Assembly: GCA_036620675.1 (NCBI GenBank)
Contig: JAZHEE010000007.1
From: Jejubacter sp036620675
Lineage (GTDB): Bacteria > Pseudomonadota > Gammaproteobacteria > Enterobacterales > Enterobacteriaceae
Reading direction: 5' to 3' (one strand)
Length of the DNA: 64,000 nt
Position 1 is the stretch's first letter, and the number at the start of each line of letters is the position of its first letter. This document shows, one piece after another, positions 44,791-53,328 of the stretch. The notes beneath the pieces are model-generated. The model was not told the DNA's origin. It saw nothing but the letters and a program-made list of their open reading frames with translations, and made no database searches. The translations under genes were made by a program, and so were the position numbers.

Positions 44791-44892
44791 AGGTGCTCCT
44801 TTACGCTTGAGGCGCACAGTGTCTCAGGGTAAGGGAAATCGGACAAGCGGGGAACTCAGAGAAAGAGCCGGTACAGCGCACAGGCCTTTGGC

Positions 44893-44923
44893 AAAAAAGC
44901 CCCTGAACTGGCATTCAGGGGCT
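44893..44923 (-). terminator. Terminator after fabF
   Basis: On the minus strand a 10-bp stem, AGCCCCTGAA / TTCAGGGGCT, with a 6-nt loop is followed by TTTTTTGCC. It lies just after the fabF stop and before pabC. Confidence 0.88.
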
Positions 44924-44931
44924 CTGCGGGA

Positions 44932-46173
44932 TCAGATCTTTTTAAAGATTAGAGAGCCGTTAGTACCACCAAAGCCGAACGAGTTACACAGGGTGTACTC
45001 AAGGCCGGAAACCTGGCGCGCCTCGTGAGGCACAAAGTCCAGATCGCAGCCCTCGTCCGGATTGTCGAGGTTGATGGTCGGCGGCACCACCTGGTCGCGC
45101 AGGGCAAGAATGGAGTAGATAGACTCTACCGCGCCCGCCGCGCCCAACAGATGGCCGGTCATCGATTTGGTAGAACTGACCATGACCTGCTTCGCTGCCG
45201 CGCCGAATACCGATTTTACCGCCTGCGCTTCCGCCAGGTCACCCGCCGGCGTGGAGGTGCCGTGCGCGTTAACATAGCCGATCTGCTGCGGGGTGATACC
45301 TGCATCACGCAGCGCGTTCTGCATCGCCTGCGCGGCGCCAGCGCCGTTTTCCGGCGGCGACGTCATATGGTAAGCATCGCTACTCATACCGAAGCCAACC
45401 AGCTCACAGTAGATCTTCGCACCGCGACGCTTCGCGTGCTCATACTCTTCCAGCACCAGAATACCGGCGCCGTCACCCAGAACGAAACCATCGCGATCTT
45501 TATCCCACGGACGGCTCGCCGCCTGAGGATTATCGTTACGGGTGGAGAGTGCGCGCGCAGCGCCGAAGCCACCAACGCCAAGCTGAGTACTGCCTTTCTC
45601 CGCGCCACCTGCCAGCATGACGTCGGCATCGCCGTAAGCGATGATACGCGCCGCATGGCCGATGTTATGTACGCCGGAAGTACAGGCTGTAGCAATAGAA
45701 ATGCTCGGGCCGCGCAGGCCAAACATGATGCTCAGGTGTCCGGCCACCATGTTAACAATGGTGGAAGGCACGAAGAACGGACTGATCTTACGCGGGCCGC
45801 CTTTCATCAGCGCGGTGTGGTTCTCTTCAATCAGGCCTAAGCCGCCGATACCCGAACCGATGGCGGCACCAAAACGCGGTGCGTTCTCATCGGTCACGTC
45901 GAGGCCAGCGTCTTGCATAGCCTGAACGCCGGCGACAATTCCATATTGAATGAAGCCATCCATCTTGCGCTGATCTTTGCGCGAGATGAATTCTTCACAG
46001 TTAAAGTCCTTTACTAAGCCAGCAAATTGGGTTGCATAGGCGCTAGTATCAAAATGGTCGATGGGGCCGATGCCGCTCTGGCCGGCAAGCAGAGTTGTCC
46101 AGTTTGACTCTACGGTATTGCCGACAGGAGACAACATGCCCAGTCCGGTCACAACTACACGACGCTTAGACAC
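44932..46173 (-). CDS. fabF: 3-oxoacyl-ACP synthase II
   Basis: 413-residue condensing enzyme that elongates acyl-ACP, notably palmitoleate to cis-vaccenate. Catalytic Cys in ATACTSGVHNIGHA (about 164), His in VNAHGTSTPAGD and His in SMTGHLLGAAGA. GTG start, as in E. coli fabF. Separated from acpP by a terminator-like hairpin. Confidence 0.98.
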   Translation of the reverse strand: MSKRRVVVTGLGMLSPVGNTVESNWTTLLAGQSGIGPIDHFDTSAYATQFAGLVKDFNCEEFISRKDQRKMDGFIQYGIVAGVQAMQDAGLDVTDENAPRFGAAIGSGIGGLGLIEENHTALMKGGPRKISPFFVPSTIVNMVAGHLSIMFGLRGPSISIATACTSGVHNIGHAARIIAYGDADVMLAGGAEKGSTQLGVGGFGAARALSTRNDNPQAASRPWDKDRDGFVLGDGAGILVLEEYEHAKRRGAKIYCELVGFGMSSDAYHMTSPPENGAGAAQAMQNALRDAGITPQQIGYVNAHGTSTPAGDLAEAQAVKSVFGAAAKQVMVSSTKSMTGHLLGAAGAVESIYSILALRDQVVPPTINLDNPDEGCDLDFVPHEARQVSGLEYTLCNSFGFGGTNGSLIFKKI

Positions 46174-46221
46174 GCTTGTCCTCCAGGGAGGGAATTATTG
46201 ACACGAGTGGGACAAATACAG

Positions 46222-46250
46222 AAAAAACTCAGGCGGTCGAGCGACCGCCT
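46222..46250 (-). terminator. acpP-fabF intergenic terminator
   Basis: AGGCGGTCG / CGACCGCCT forms a 9-bp stem and on the minus strand is followed by GAGTTTTTTC. It probably ends most acpP transcripts and so lowers fabF expression relative to the very abundant carrier protein. Confidence 0.8.
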
Positions 46251-46262
46251 GGAGATGTTCAC

Positions 46263-46499
46263 TTACGCCTGGTGGCCGTTGATGTAATCAATGGCTGCCT
46301 GAACGGTGGTGATCTTCTCAGCTTCTTCGTCCGGAATCTCAGTGTCAAACTCTTCTTCCAGAGCCATTACCAGCTCAACGGTGTCAAGAGAATCAGCGCC
46401 CAGATCTTCAACGAAGGAAGCATTGTTAGTCACTTCTTCCTGCTTAACGCCCAGCTGTTCGCCAATGATTTTCTTAACGCGTTCTTCGATAGTGCTCAT
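46263..46499 (-). CDS. acpP: Acyl carrier protein
   Basis: 78-residue acidic carrier that holds growing fatty acids on phosphopantetheine. The attachment serine is in [12 protein letters not shown]. The sequence is almost the same as E. coli AcpP. The ATG at 46499 is the only start giving [10 protein letters not shown]; longer in-frame sequence is leader. 154 bp lie between fabG and acpP, room for the separate acpP promoter known in E. coli. Confidence 0.99.
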
Positions 46500-46653
46500 A
46501 CTCTTAAATTTCCTATCAAAACTCGCTTTCGCGATGGTTTTCGTAGTGTATAAAATGTTGAAAAAGTTGCAACTAAATCCCGGCTGGTCGAACCACGATT
46601 TTACGCTATTTTGCGTGCTTTCGCCCGCATAATGCAAATAAAAATATCGTCGA

Positions 46654-47388
46654 TTAAACCATATACATTCCGCCGTTGACGTGCAGGGTCTCACCAGTGA
46701 TGTACCCCGCCTCGTCAGAGGCTAAAAATGCAACCGCGCTGGCGATTTCGTTTGGAGAGCCTAAGCGCCCCGCCGGAACCTGCGCCAGAGTGCCAGCACG
46801 CTGATCGTCAGACAGCGCACGAGTCATGTCCGTTTCAATAAAACCCGGAGCAACAACATTGACAGTAATACCGCGCGACGCAACTTCACGCGCCAGCGAT
46901 TTACTGAAGCCAATCAGCCCGGCCTTCGCCGCAGCGTAGTTAGCCTGACCAGCATTTCCCATGGTACCAACCACAGAACCGACAGTGATAATACGACCAT
47001 GACGCTTTTTCATCATAGCGCGCATTACCGCTTTTGACAGACGGAAAACAGATGACAGATTGGTTTCGATAATATCGTTCCATTCATCATCTTTCATACG
47101 CATCAGCAGGTTATCACGAGTAATACCGGCATTATTCACCAGAATATCCACTTCGCCAAACCCGGAACGAATATTTTCCAGAACAGATTCCACAGATGCA
47201 GCATCGGTCACATTCAGCATCATCCCCTTGCCGCGCTCGCCAAGATAATCGCTGATAGCCTGAGCGCCGCTTTCACTGGTGGCGGTACCGATCACGGTCG
47301 CGCCGCGAGCCGCCAGCGTTTCAGCAATGGCGCGGCCAATACCGCGGCTTGCGCCGGTCACCAGGGCGATTTTTCCTTCAAAACTCAT
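46654..47388 (-). CDS. fabG: 3-oxoacyl-ACP reductase
   Basis: 244-residue short-chain dehydrogenase that reduces 3-ketoacyl-ACP with NADPH. Cofactor motif [12 protein letters not shown], Ser in TVGSVVG, and the YxxxK pair in NYAAAKAG. Lies 13 bp after fabD. Confidence 0.98.
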
Positions 47389-47401
47389 GGTTGTCCTCGT
47401 T

Positions 47402-48331
47402 TTACTGTGCTAACGCCGCTGACAGCGCTTGCGGCTCATTAATGGCCGATGCGGTCAGGGTATCAACAATCCGTTTGGTCAGACCGGTCAGAACTTTGCC
47501 CGGCCCCACTTCGTATAGCTGGCATACGCCCTGCGCCGCCATAAACTCCACGCTCTTTGTCCACTGAACCGGGCTGTAGAGCTGGCGCACCAGCGCATCG
47601 CGAATCGCATCGGGCGTAGTTTCGCACTTCACATCCACGTTGTTGACGACCGGAATGGCAGGCGCGTTGAATTCGATCTTCGTCAACTCCTGAGCCAGTT
47701 TTTCCGCTGCGGGCTTCATCAACGCACAGTGAGAAGGCACGCTTACCGGCAACGGCAGCGCGCGTTTGGCGCCCGACGCTTTACAGGCCTCGCCCGCACG
47801 CTCTACGGCCTCTTTATGACCGGCGATCACCACCTGGCCTGGAGAATTGTAGTTAACCGGCGAAACCACCTGCCCCTGGGCAGATTCTTCGCAGGCTTTG
47901 GCAATAGCGTCATCGTCCAGACCGATGATCGCCGCCATTGCGCCGGTCCCTTCCGGTACGGCTTCCTGCATCAGCTTACCGCGCAGCTCCACCAGGCGCA
48001 CCGCGTCTGCGAAAGCAATGACGCCCGCACAGACCAGCGCGGAGTATTCGCCCAGACTGTGCCCCGCCATCAGCGCAGGCGTTTTACCGCCCTGCTGCTG
48101 CCAGACGCGCCACAGCGCCACAGAAGCGGTCAGCAGCGCCGGCTGGGTTTGCCAGGTTTTGTTCAGCTCTTGTGCCGGCCCTTCCTGAGTCAGTTTCCAG
48201 AGATCGTAGCCCAGAGCATCGGAGGCTTCACGAAACGTCTCTTCAATCACCGGATGCTCAGCGGCCATGGCAGACAGCATGCCGACTGCCTGAGACCCCT
48301 GCCCCGGAAAGACAAATGCAAATTGCGTCAT
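47402..48331 (-). CDS. fabD: Malonyl-CoA:ACP transacylase
   Basis: 309-residue enzyme that loads malonyl groups on ACP. The nucleophile serine is in GHSLGEYSA (about residue 92); FVFPGQGSQ near the start and the catalytic His in VPSHCALM are conserved. 18 bp after fabH. Confidence 0.98.
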   Translation of the reverse strand: MTQFAFVFPGQGSQAVGMLSAMAAEHPVIEETFREASDALGYDLWKLTQEGPAQELNKTWQTQPALLTASVALWRVWQQQGGKTPALMAGHSLGEYSALVCAGVIAFADAVRLVELRGKLMQEAVPEGTGAMAAIIGLDDDAIAKACEESAQGQVVSPVNYNSPGQVVIAGHKEAVERAGEACKASGAKRALPLPVSVPSHCALMKPAAEKLAQELTKIEFNAPAIPVVNNVDVKCETTPDAIRDALVRQLYSPVQWTKSVEFMAAQGVCQLYEVGPGKVLTGLTKRIVDTLTASAINEPQALSAALAQ

Positions 48332-48349
48332 GTTTTTAATCCTTATTAA

Positions 48350-49303
48350 TCAAAAACGAACCAGCGCCGAGCCCCAGGTAAAACCGCCGCCGAACGCTTC
48401 AAGCAGCAGCAATTGACCGGGTTTGATTCGCCCGTCGCGCACGGCTTCATCCAGCGCCGCTGGTACAGATGCCGCAGAGGTATTGCCGTGTCTGTCGAGC
48501 GTAACCACTACATTATCCATCGACATACCCAGCTTTTTGGCGGTAGCGCCGATAATGCGCAGGTTCGCCTGGTGCGGAACCAGCCAGTCGAGATCGCTGC
48601 GATCCAGATTATTGGCTTTCAGCGTTTCATCGACGATATGGGCCAGCTCGGTCACGGCGACTTTAAAGACTTCGTTGCCCGCCATAGTGAGATAAATCGG
48701 ATTTTCCGGATTTACGCGATCGGCGTTAGGCAGGGTCAGTAGCGAGCCATAGCTGCCGTCGGCGTGCAAATGGGTAGAGATGATACCTGGCTCTTCGGAC
48801 GCGCCGAGCACCACAGCGCCCGCACCGTCGCCGAAAATGATAATGGTGCCGCGATCGGCAGGATCGCAGGTACGCGCCAGCACATCCGAACCAATTACCA
48901 GCGCACGTTTCGCTGCGCCGTTTTTCACATACTGATCGGCAATGCTCAACGCATAGGTGAAGCCCGCGCAGGCCGCAGCCACATCGAAAGCCGGGCAGCC
49001 TTTGATCTCCAGCATCGCCTGAATCTGACAGGCCGCGCTGGGAAATGCGTGCGTGGAAGAGGTGGTGGCGACAATAATCAGGTCGATCTCTTCTTTGTTA
49101 ACGCCGGCCATCTCAAGGGCGCGCAGCGCGGCCTGGTGGCCCATAGTCGCTACCGTCTCTTCAGGGGCAGCGATATGACGCTCACGAATACCCGTACGGG
49201 TGACAATCCACTCGTCGGAAGTCTCCACCATTTTTTCCAGATCGGCGTTAGTACGCACCTGACCGGGCAGGTAGCTGCCGGTGCCTATAATCTTTGTATA
49301 CAT
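48350..49303 (-). CDS. fabH: 3-oxoacyl-ACP synthase III
   Basis: 317-residue enzyme starting fatty-acid synthesis by condensing acetyl-CoA with malonyl-ACP. Catalytic Cys in AACAGFTYA (about 112), His in WLVPHQANLRI (about 244) and Asn in GNTSAASVP (about 274). 6 bp after plsX. Confidence 0.98.
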   Translation of the reverse strand: MYTKIIGTGSYLPGQVRTNADLEKMVETSDEWIVTRTGIRERHIAAPEETVATMGHQAALRALEMAGVNKEEIDLIIVATTSSTHAFPSAACQIQAMLEIKGCPAFDVAAACAGFTYALSIADQYVKNGAAKRALVIGSDVLARTCDPADRGTIIIFGDGAGAVVLGASEEPGIISTHLHADGSYGSLLTLPNADRVNPENPIYLTMAGNEVFKVAVTELAHIVDETLKANNLDRSDLDWLVPHQANLRIIGATAKKLGMSMDNVVVTLDRHGNTSAASVPAALDEAVRDGRIKPGQLLLLEAFGGGFTWGSALVRF

Positions 49304-49309
49304 GTACGC

Positions 49310-50344
49310 TCAGTCACTCTCGGGTAATACAGATTCCAGGCAAGCGGCGATTCGCTGGGGAACCTGCCGCTGCACCGCCTGCACTGCCTGTTCAATCGCG
49401 ACCTCAAACGCTCGCTGATTGGCCGCACCGTGACTCTTAATCACGGTGCCGCGCAATCCTAACAGACAGGCGCCATTATACTGGTCGGGGTTGAGGTGAC
49501 TGAATCGCCTTGCCAGCTTCTTTTGTAACCAATGCTTAAGCAAACGCAGCCACCACGACCGCCCCTTTTTCTCTTCCTGCGATTTCAGCAAAGAGAGAAA
49601 CATTCTGACAACACCTTCCATCGTCTTGAGCGTAACGTTTCCGACAAAGCCGTCACAGACCAATACGTCAGTCTTTCCCGTCAGCAGCTCGTTAGCTTCA
49701 AGATAGCCAATATAGTTCAGTCCGGGCAGAGTTTTTAACAGCGTCGCCGCATCACGAATGCTATCAAGCCCCTTGGTCTCTTCTTCGCCAATATTGAGCA
49801 ATGCGACCCTGGGCTCGGGAATTCCCAGCACCTCTTCAGCCATAACGGAACCCATAATGGCGAACTGTACCAGCATGGTGCTATCGCAGGCGACATTCGC
49901 GCCCAAATCCAGCACCACCGTTTTCCCTTTACGCTGATTCGGCAGCACCGACATCAGCGCTGGCCGCTCGATCCCCTCCAGCGGCTTAAGCAATAATTTA
50001 GCCAGCCCCATCAGCGCGCCGGTATTCCCGGCACTGACGCAGGCCTGCGCCCTGCCCTCTTTAACCAGCTCCAGCGCCACTCGCATAGAGGTTCCACGAC
50101 TGTTGCGAATCGCCTGCGAAGGGCGTGCATCACTGGCCACAACCGATTCCGCCGCAATAATATGCAGGCGCGAGCGTTGCTCAAAATCGGCTCTGGCAAG
50201 TAATGGTGTGATAGCGTCGGGACAGCCGACAAGCAAAAGGTGCAGTTGGGTATTAGTACTCAGTGCCTGCAGGGCTGCAGGCACTGTAACAGCGGGGCCA
50301 TAATCCCCGCCCATGGCATCTAACGCCAGCGTTAGATCGGTCAA
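49310..50344 (-). CDS. plsX: Phosphate acyltransferase PlsX
   Basis: 344-residue peripheral membrane enzyme forming acyl-phosphate from acyl-ACP for phospholipid synthesis. It has LDAMGGDYGP, SAGNTGALMGLA, VLDLGANV and GFVGNVTLKTMEG. The start is TTG at 50344, 12 bp after rpmF; no Met precedes the conserved MGGD. It is shorter than E. coli PlsX (356) mainly at the C-terminus, which ends ESVLPESD. Confidence 0.94.
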   Translation of the reverse strand: MTDLTLALDAMGGDYGPAVTVPAALQALSTNTQLHLLLVGCPDAITPLLARADFEQRSRLHIIAAESVVASDARPSQAIRNSRGTSMRVALELVKEGRAQACVSAGNTGALMGLAKLLLKPLEGIERPALMSVLPNQRKGKTVVLDLGANVACDSTMLVQFAIMGSVMAEEVLGIPEPRVALLNIGEEETKGLDSIRDAATLLKTLPGLNYIGYLEANELLTGKTDVLVCDGFVGNVTLKTMEGVVRMFLSLLKSQEEKKGRSWWLRLLKHWLQKKLARRFSHLNPDQYNGACLLGLRGTVIKSHGAANQRAFEVAIEQAVQAVQRQVPQRIAACLESVLPESD

Positions 50345-50356
50345 GATATCGCCGGA

Positions 50357-50527
50357 TTACTTAGCGATAACCTTGCGGCCGCGGTAGAAACCGTCGGCAG
50401 TAACATGGTGACGCAGGTGAGTTTCACCAGAAGTCTTATCGACAGACACGGTGGCGGTGGTCAGCGCATCGTGAGAACGACGCATGCCACGCTTGGAACG
50501 GGTTGGTTTATTCTGTTGTACGGCCAT
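50357..50527 (-). CDS. rpmF: 50S ribosomal protein L32
   Basis: 56-residue basic protein, MAVQQNKPTRSKRGMRRSHD at the start and ending GFYRGRKVIAK, matching E. coli L32. It sits between yceD and plsX as in K-12. A GGAGTAAGGTCC segment precedes the ATG. Confidence 0.97.
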   Translation of the reverse strand: MAVQQNKPTRSKRGMRRSHDALTTATVSVDKTSGETHLRHHVTADGFYRGRKVIAK

Positions 50528-50543
50528 GGACCTTACTCCTCAA

Positions 50544-51065
50544 TTACTTACGCTTTAAACTGGCTAATACGGCAAATGGGTTTGGCTTTTGCGCCTCATC
50601 AGGCAGTTCACCAAAGACCATGTCCGCCTCGGACACTTCACAGTGTTCAGAATCATGCACCGGAACCACCGGCAGGGAGAGGATGATTTCATCTTCTACC
50701 ATTGCCCGCAGATCGATTTCACCGAATTCGTTAACCTCAATCGGATCGTACGCTTCCGGCAGTGCTTCGGCCTGTTCGTCGTTAACAACCGGGCTGAAAC
50801 ACCAGGTCGCGTGAACCTGATGCGTAAACGGCTGGCCGCAGCGCTGGCAGCTTAGCGTTACCGTCACATCGGCATGGCCGGTGATTACGGCAAGACGCTG
50901 GCTGTCGATGGCAAACGACATCGCGCATTCAACATCACTGTCCACACTGACGACGGATTCGGCCACGCGCTCCACCTGTTCAGGCATGTAGATGCCAATA
51001 TAGTCGAGGCGTTTCTGAGCGGTACGAACCGGATCCAGAGTCAGGGGTAATTTTACCTTTTGCAT
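50544..51065 (-). CDS. yceD: 23S rRNA accumulation protein YceD
   Basis: 173-residue DUF177 protein, the same length as E. coli YceD, needed for normal 23S rRNA accumulation. CQRCGQPF is a CxxC pair, and the acidic C-terminal half contains EVNEFGEIDL, VEDEIILSLPVVPVH and GELPDEAQKPNPFAVLASLKRK. First gene of the yceD-rpmF-plsX-fab series, divergent from yceF. Confidence 0.96.
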   Translation of the reverse strand: MQKVKLPLTLDPVRTAQKRLDYIGIYMPEQVERVAESVVSVDSDVECAMSFAIDSQRLAVITGHADVTVTLSCQRCGQPFTHQVHATWCFSPVVNDEQAEALPEAYDPIEVNEFGEIDLRAMVEDEIILSLPVVPVHDSEHCEVSEADMVFGELPDEAQKPNPFAVLASLKRK

Positions 51066-51206
51066 AGGGCGCGCATATTAACTTTGTAACGTCACGGAGT
51101 CAAAGGAAAAGGCGGAGCGACTGTTCCTTTTGCTATTAATTCGCGCAAGCGCGGCTCCTGAGTTTAAAATGAAGGCTATCTGTTCGCTATTTAAAACGGT
51201 AAAAAA

Positions 51207-51788
51207 ATGTCATCCGTCGTACTTGCCTCCACCTCCCCGTTTCGCCGAATGCTGCTGGAAAAACTGGAGATTCCTTTTATCTGCGCGGCCCCCGAGGTCG
51301 ATGAAAAGCCAAAGCCTGGCGAATCGGCCCGTCACCTGGTGACCCGTCTGGCGCAGGCCAAAGCCCAGGCGCTGGCGCAACGCTACCCTGAGCATCTGAT
51401 TATCGGCTCTGACCAGGTATGCGAACTTGAAGGTCGTATCGCTGGTAAGCCCCATACCACCGAACGAGCCGTGGCGCAGTTGAAGCAGGCCAGCGGCCAT
51501 ATTGTGACTTTCTATACCGGTCTGGCACTCTATAACAGCGCTAACGGCCAGTTACAAAGTGAGTGCGAGCCTTTCGACGTGCACTTTCGTCATCTGACGG
51601 AAGCGGAAATTCAGCGCTATGTGGAACGCGAGCAGCCGCTTAACTGTGCCGGCAGTTTTAAAAGCGAAGGGCTGGGGATTGCGCTTTTTGATAAGCTGGA
51701 CGGCAGGGATCCCAACACGCTGGTGGGATTGCCGCTGATCGCGCTGTGTCGAATGTTAATCAATGAAGGGGTCAACCCGCTGGGATAA
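51207..51788 (+). CDS. yceF: Maf-family 7-methyl-GTP pyrophosphatase YceF
   Basis: 193-residue Maf nucleotide pyrophosphatase that hydrolyses m7GTP, a house-cleaning role. It has the Maf start LASTSPFRRMLLEKL, IGSDQVCELEG, GKPHTTERA and SFKSEGLG. Divergent from yceD with a 141-bp gap. In K-12 the small RNA SraB has been placed in this gap; I see no distinctive evidence for it here. Confidence 0.96.
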   Translation: MSSVVLASTSPFRRMLLEKLEIPFICAAPEVDEKPKPGESARHLVTRLAQAKAQALAQRYPEHLIIGSDQVCELEGRIAGKPHTTERAVAQLKQASGHIVTFYTGLALYNSANGQLQSECEPFDVHFRHLTEAEIQRYVEREQPLNCAGSFKSEGLGIALFDKLDGRDPNTLVGLPLIALCRMLINEGVNPLG

Positions 51789-51799
51789 CCCCTGTTTCG

Positions 51800-52753
51800 T
51801 CAGGCGCCGCGCCGCAGCACCTTCAGGCAATGTCGGAGTTGTTCATCCATTGGCGCCTCTACCCGTATCACTTCGCCGCTTTTCGGATGGGTAAAGCGCA
51901 GCGCCGCGGCGTGCAGGAACAGGCGATTCAGCCCCGTGTCGGCTAGCTGCCTGTCAAAGTCGCGATCGCCGTAGCGATCGTCGAAGGCGATAGGATGACC
52001 CGCATGTAAGGTATGCACGCGAATCTGGTGAGTACGTCCGGTTATCGGACTGCAACGCACCAGGGTTGCAAAAGCGTAGCGTTCCTCCACCTTAAAGCGG
52101 GTCTCCGAAGGTTTGCCTTCCTGGCTTACGCGCACGATACGCTCACCACTTTGCAAAATATTTTTCAGCAACGGTGCCCGCACTGCCTTCACGTGAGACT
52201 GCCAGTGGCCACGTACCAGCGCCAGATAATCCTTCTGCATCCCCTTTTCGCGCAGCTGCTCATGCAGTGAACGCAGCGCAGAACGCTTCTTGGCCACCAG
52301 CAAAACGCCAGAAGTATCCCTGTCCAGCCGATGTACCAGCTCCAGGAAACGGGCTTCAGGACGCAGCGCTCGCAGTCCCTCGATCACCCCAAAACTCAAA
52401 CCGCTGCCGCCGTGTACCGCAGTTCCCGATGGCTTATTCAGCACCAGAATATACTCATCTTCATAAATGATAGCGTCGTTAAGCGCGGCAACTTTATCCA
52501 GATGCGGCGACAGTGCCGTCTCTTCGCGTTCAGCCACGCGTACCGGAGGGATGCGAACTTCGTCCCCCGCCGCCAGCTTATATTCCGGCTTGATACGTTT
52601 CTTATTTACCCGCACCTCGCCTTTACGCAGTATGCGGTAGATCATGCTCTTCGGCACCCCCTTGAGCTGGGTGCGCAAAAAGTTGTCGATACGCTGCCCC
52701 GCCTCATCGGCGGAAATAGCAACTATTTTTACGGATGGCGTCTCTGTTTTCAT
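51800..52753 (-). CDS. rluC: 23S rRNA pseudouridine(955/2504/2580) synthase RluC
   Basis: 317-residue RluA-family enzyme. An N-terminal S4 domain (RIDNFLRTQLKGVPKSMIYRILRKGEVRVNKKR) precedes the catalytic domain, with HRLDRDTSGVLLVAK containing the catalytic Asp and RTHQIRVH near the end. The ATG at 52753 matches the E. coli MKTETPSVKIVAI start. Convergent with yceF, 11 bp apart. Confidence 0.97.
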   Translation of the reverse strand: MKTETPSVKIVAISADEAGQRIDNFLRTQLKGVPKSMIYRILRKGEVRVNKKRIKPEYKLAAGDEVRIPPVRVAEREETALSPHLDKVAALNDAIIYEDEYILVLNKPSGTAVHGGSGLSFGVIEGLRALRPEARFLELVHRLDRDTSGVLLVAKKRSALRSLHEQLREKGMQKDYLALVRGHWQSHVKAVRAPLLKNILQSGERIVRVSQEGKPSETRFKVEERYAFATLVRCSPITGRTHQIRVHTLHAGHPIAFDDRYGDRDFDRQLADTGLNRLFLHAAALRFTHPKSGEVIRVEAPMDEQLRHCLKVLRRGA

Positions 52754-53328
52754 GGTCGGCGATTCTAATTGAGCCGCCGCGATTCGCGCCACTCATTTTT
52801 ATCAGCCTATACTTATCATCAAGCCCGCTTTTAACAGCGAAACCGCCGTTTTTGTATGTTATTACAGCAACCAAAATGGCCCGGTTAAAAAACTGTGAGA
52901 AAGCCGGTGATAAAAGGCAAAAGTCATCTTGCTATAACGCGGTTAGCAGTGGAATAATGTCGCAGTTTTCCGCTCTGATACTTTGTTATAACAAGAAGTT
53001 TTGCGGAATTACCCATTTTGTCTGAGCGTTCATCCACGCAGCAATGGCGTAAGACGTTATGAACTTTCAGACAGTTACGGGCTGCGGGTTGCAGACCTTA
53101 CCGGTATATGGAATCTTCTCTGGCGAAACAAATCCAGGCTGTTCCCAGGACTAATTGCGCTGCTTTTCCGGTTGAAAAGCAGGCTACCGATACTTTGCGC
53201 CTCATAGCACTCGACAACCGGGAGGTTGACGACGACGCTAACCAGTCACGAGGCCATCGGTTCTTATCCGGCGAGTCGTCCCATGCCCACAGCTCTGTCG
53301 CCAATGCAAGAATAATGAGTTAGTTACG
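52754..53328 (+). promoter_or_regulatory. rluC-rne divergent region and long rne leader
   Basis: This 575-bp gap has no supported gene. In E. coli rne has a 361-nt leader whose hairpins let RNase E cleave its own mRNA. The right part here fits that: TATAAC hexamers at about 52933 and 52985 would give leaders of about 330-385 nt, and the segment 53200-53280 is rich in short complementary runs such as CAACCGGGAGGTTG. Autoregulation is inferred by position and homology. Confidence 0.55.
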